This document shows, one piece after another, positions 62,786 through 64,000 of a stretch of DNA of 64,000 nucleotides. Below the pieces are notes generated by a model. The model was not told the DNA's origin and did no database searches. It saw only the letters and a list, made by a program, of their open reading frames with translations. A program made the position numbers and the translations under genes. Position 1 is the stretch's first letter. Every line of letters begins with the position of its first letter. This DNA is from Pempheris klunzingeri. Its lineage: Eukaryota; Chordata; Actinopteri; Acropomatiformes; Pempheridae. The DNA lies in contig NC_092012.1 in the NCBI RefSeq assembly GCF_042242105.1, positions 33,385,978-33,449,977 on the forward strand. Reading direction: 5' to 3'.

Positions 62786-64000
62786 ATAGTGTGGGCTGTA
62801 CTATGATGGATTTACTCTTAGAGTTTATTTTTTATGGATTTCTGTTGGTGATGCTCTTACAATTATCAATCATGTCACATCAACTGGCCATAGAGAGAAT
62901 TAAAAAAAAAATTGACACCTCATCTTTACTTTTTTTCTGTCAATAAAATATCGAAATCAACGCTGAAAACCAAAACCTGCAACAGTCTTAGTATCACGTT
63001 GTTGTCTGTTAAAGAGACATCAGTGGGCCACACTGTTTTTCCATTACTATGAACATGGGTGCTGTATTTTAATTTGAATCCCTCCCACATGCGCTGTCCT
63101 GGTGCTATGAGTGCTTACTAGGACACCAAATGTGTATTAATCAGCAGCAGAAAACAGACCCCAACGACAACGGCACGATTCACTCCTGTTTATTCTACTT
63201 TTTACTGTAACATTTGCTAAAAACGACAGTGTCCGACAATTATTTCATCTTCTGTAAGTGTGAGACATGAGCCTTTGTTGCCAGGTTTTAAAGATTTACA
63301 TCTTCAGTAGCAGATAGTGGGCTTAGGGCGGAGTGACACAGACGGGGCAGGGAAGGTGTAAAGTACCACAGTTTGGGTCGACAATGTTGAAAATCGTTCC
63401 AAATTTACTGCATAGCTCATAAACATTCCCACCATGGCTTGGCAGTCATAGCACACTATAGAATAGGGTGAACTACTGAGTTTCAGTCTGAGTTTTTTTT
63501 TTCTTTAATCTAGATTTGAGGAAGGGAGGGTTTGGGAGATGAAGCAGGAGGAAGAAGGGAAAAATGATAGAAGAAGAGGCCATCAATGCTGCTAATTATG
63601 TCCACACCGGGTTTTAAACAGCAGGTCTGCAGGTTAAACAGCAGCCTCACTCTGGAGGCTGTCAGGACAGTCAGGCAGGGCTGCAGATGATAGATGAACC
63701 AGCATATGGCTGCTGCTGGACCCATTAAAGAAAGCTCATCGGCAGCACACACATTGCAGTACCCTTGCCCGTGCAGATGACATAGCTTGCGTGGCCGGAC
63801 AGTAGCATCAAACATTTGTCGCCATTAGATCGGCTAAAATGTTGACAGACTGCTGCTGGATGATTTATCTGGCTGTGATCGCAGCAGTTTAAAAGCTGTT
63901 CTCAATAAATCACCATGATGATGCAGGGAGGAGCCCGGCTTCATTTGTCTAAGTTTCTATTGACAGGCATAATATCAGGCAAACAATCAATGCAACACTG

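Larger units (their letters stand above)
30330..64000. other. Gene-poor tract, no exon recognised
   Basis: Both strands were read for exon-like frames with family signatures and none was found. Open frames of up to about 140 codons occur (for instance 47479-47895 and 53469-53891), but they have no recognised motif, lie in AT-rich DNA and lack splice-linked neighbours. The tract carries SINE, LINE-like and LTR-like fragments, one hAT element, microsatellites and small palindromes, listed separately. Gene order in mammals places NTRK3 next to MRPL46 in this direction, so long intergenic or intronic regulatory DNA is plausible. Confidence 0.5.

Overview
The window is nuclear DNA of a ray-finned fish, most likely a teleost. 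The genes have introns with GT-AG boundaries, and the proteins are vertebrate orthologues with fish-type differences. The intergenic DNA holds the (AC)n arrays and decayed interspersed repeats usual in teleosts. There are no bacterial-type operons, rRNAs, CRISPR arrays or phage genes.

The left half (about 4.7-30.3 kb) carries four protein-coding genes that I could resolve exon by exon. They are: pnoc (prepronociceptin, + strand, two coding exons, 246 aa); pdpr (regulatory subunit of pyruvate dehydrogenase phosphatase, + strand, 17 coding exons, 892 aa); mrps11 (small mitoribosomal subunit protein uS11m, - strand, six coding exons, 198 aa); and mrpl46 (large mitoribosomal subunit protein mL46, + strand, four coding exons, 292 aa). 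mrps11 and mrpl46 are head to head, with 608 bp between their start codons, as in mammals. Three of the four genes serve the mitochondrion: pdpr controls entry of carbon through pyruvate dehydrogenase, and the other two build the mitochondrial ribosome. pnoc is an unrelated neuropeptide gene.

The right half (about 30.3-64 kb) is gene-poor. I found no convincing exon on either strand. From mammalian gene order the next gene should be ntrk3, starting to the right of mrpl46 on the + strand, but none of its exons was recognised here. The tract contains a tRNA-type SINE, pieces of other repeats, two LTR-like fragments, microsatellites, a short interstitial telomere repeat and several small palindromic structures. 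Its clearest mobile element is a 1,055-bp internally deleted hAT transposon with perfect 16-bp terminal inverted repeats and a perfect 8-bp target duplication, inserted into an older repeat.

I see no clear case of a wholly new system. The points most worth a second look are: the nociceptin precursor, which encodes a Tyr-1 nociceptin plus an extra FGGF peptide with an unfamiliar tail; an in-frame 39-nt GT-AG segment inside the mrps11 presequence; and two palindrome-based structures, one inside the hAT element and one a 28-bp tandem array.
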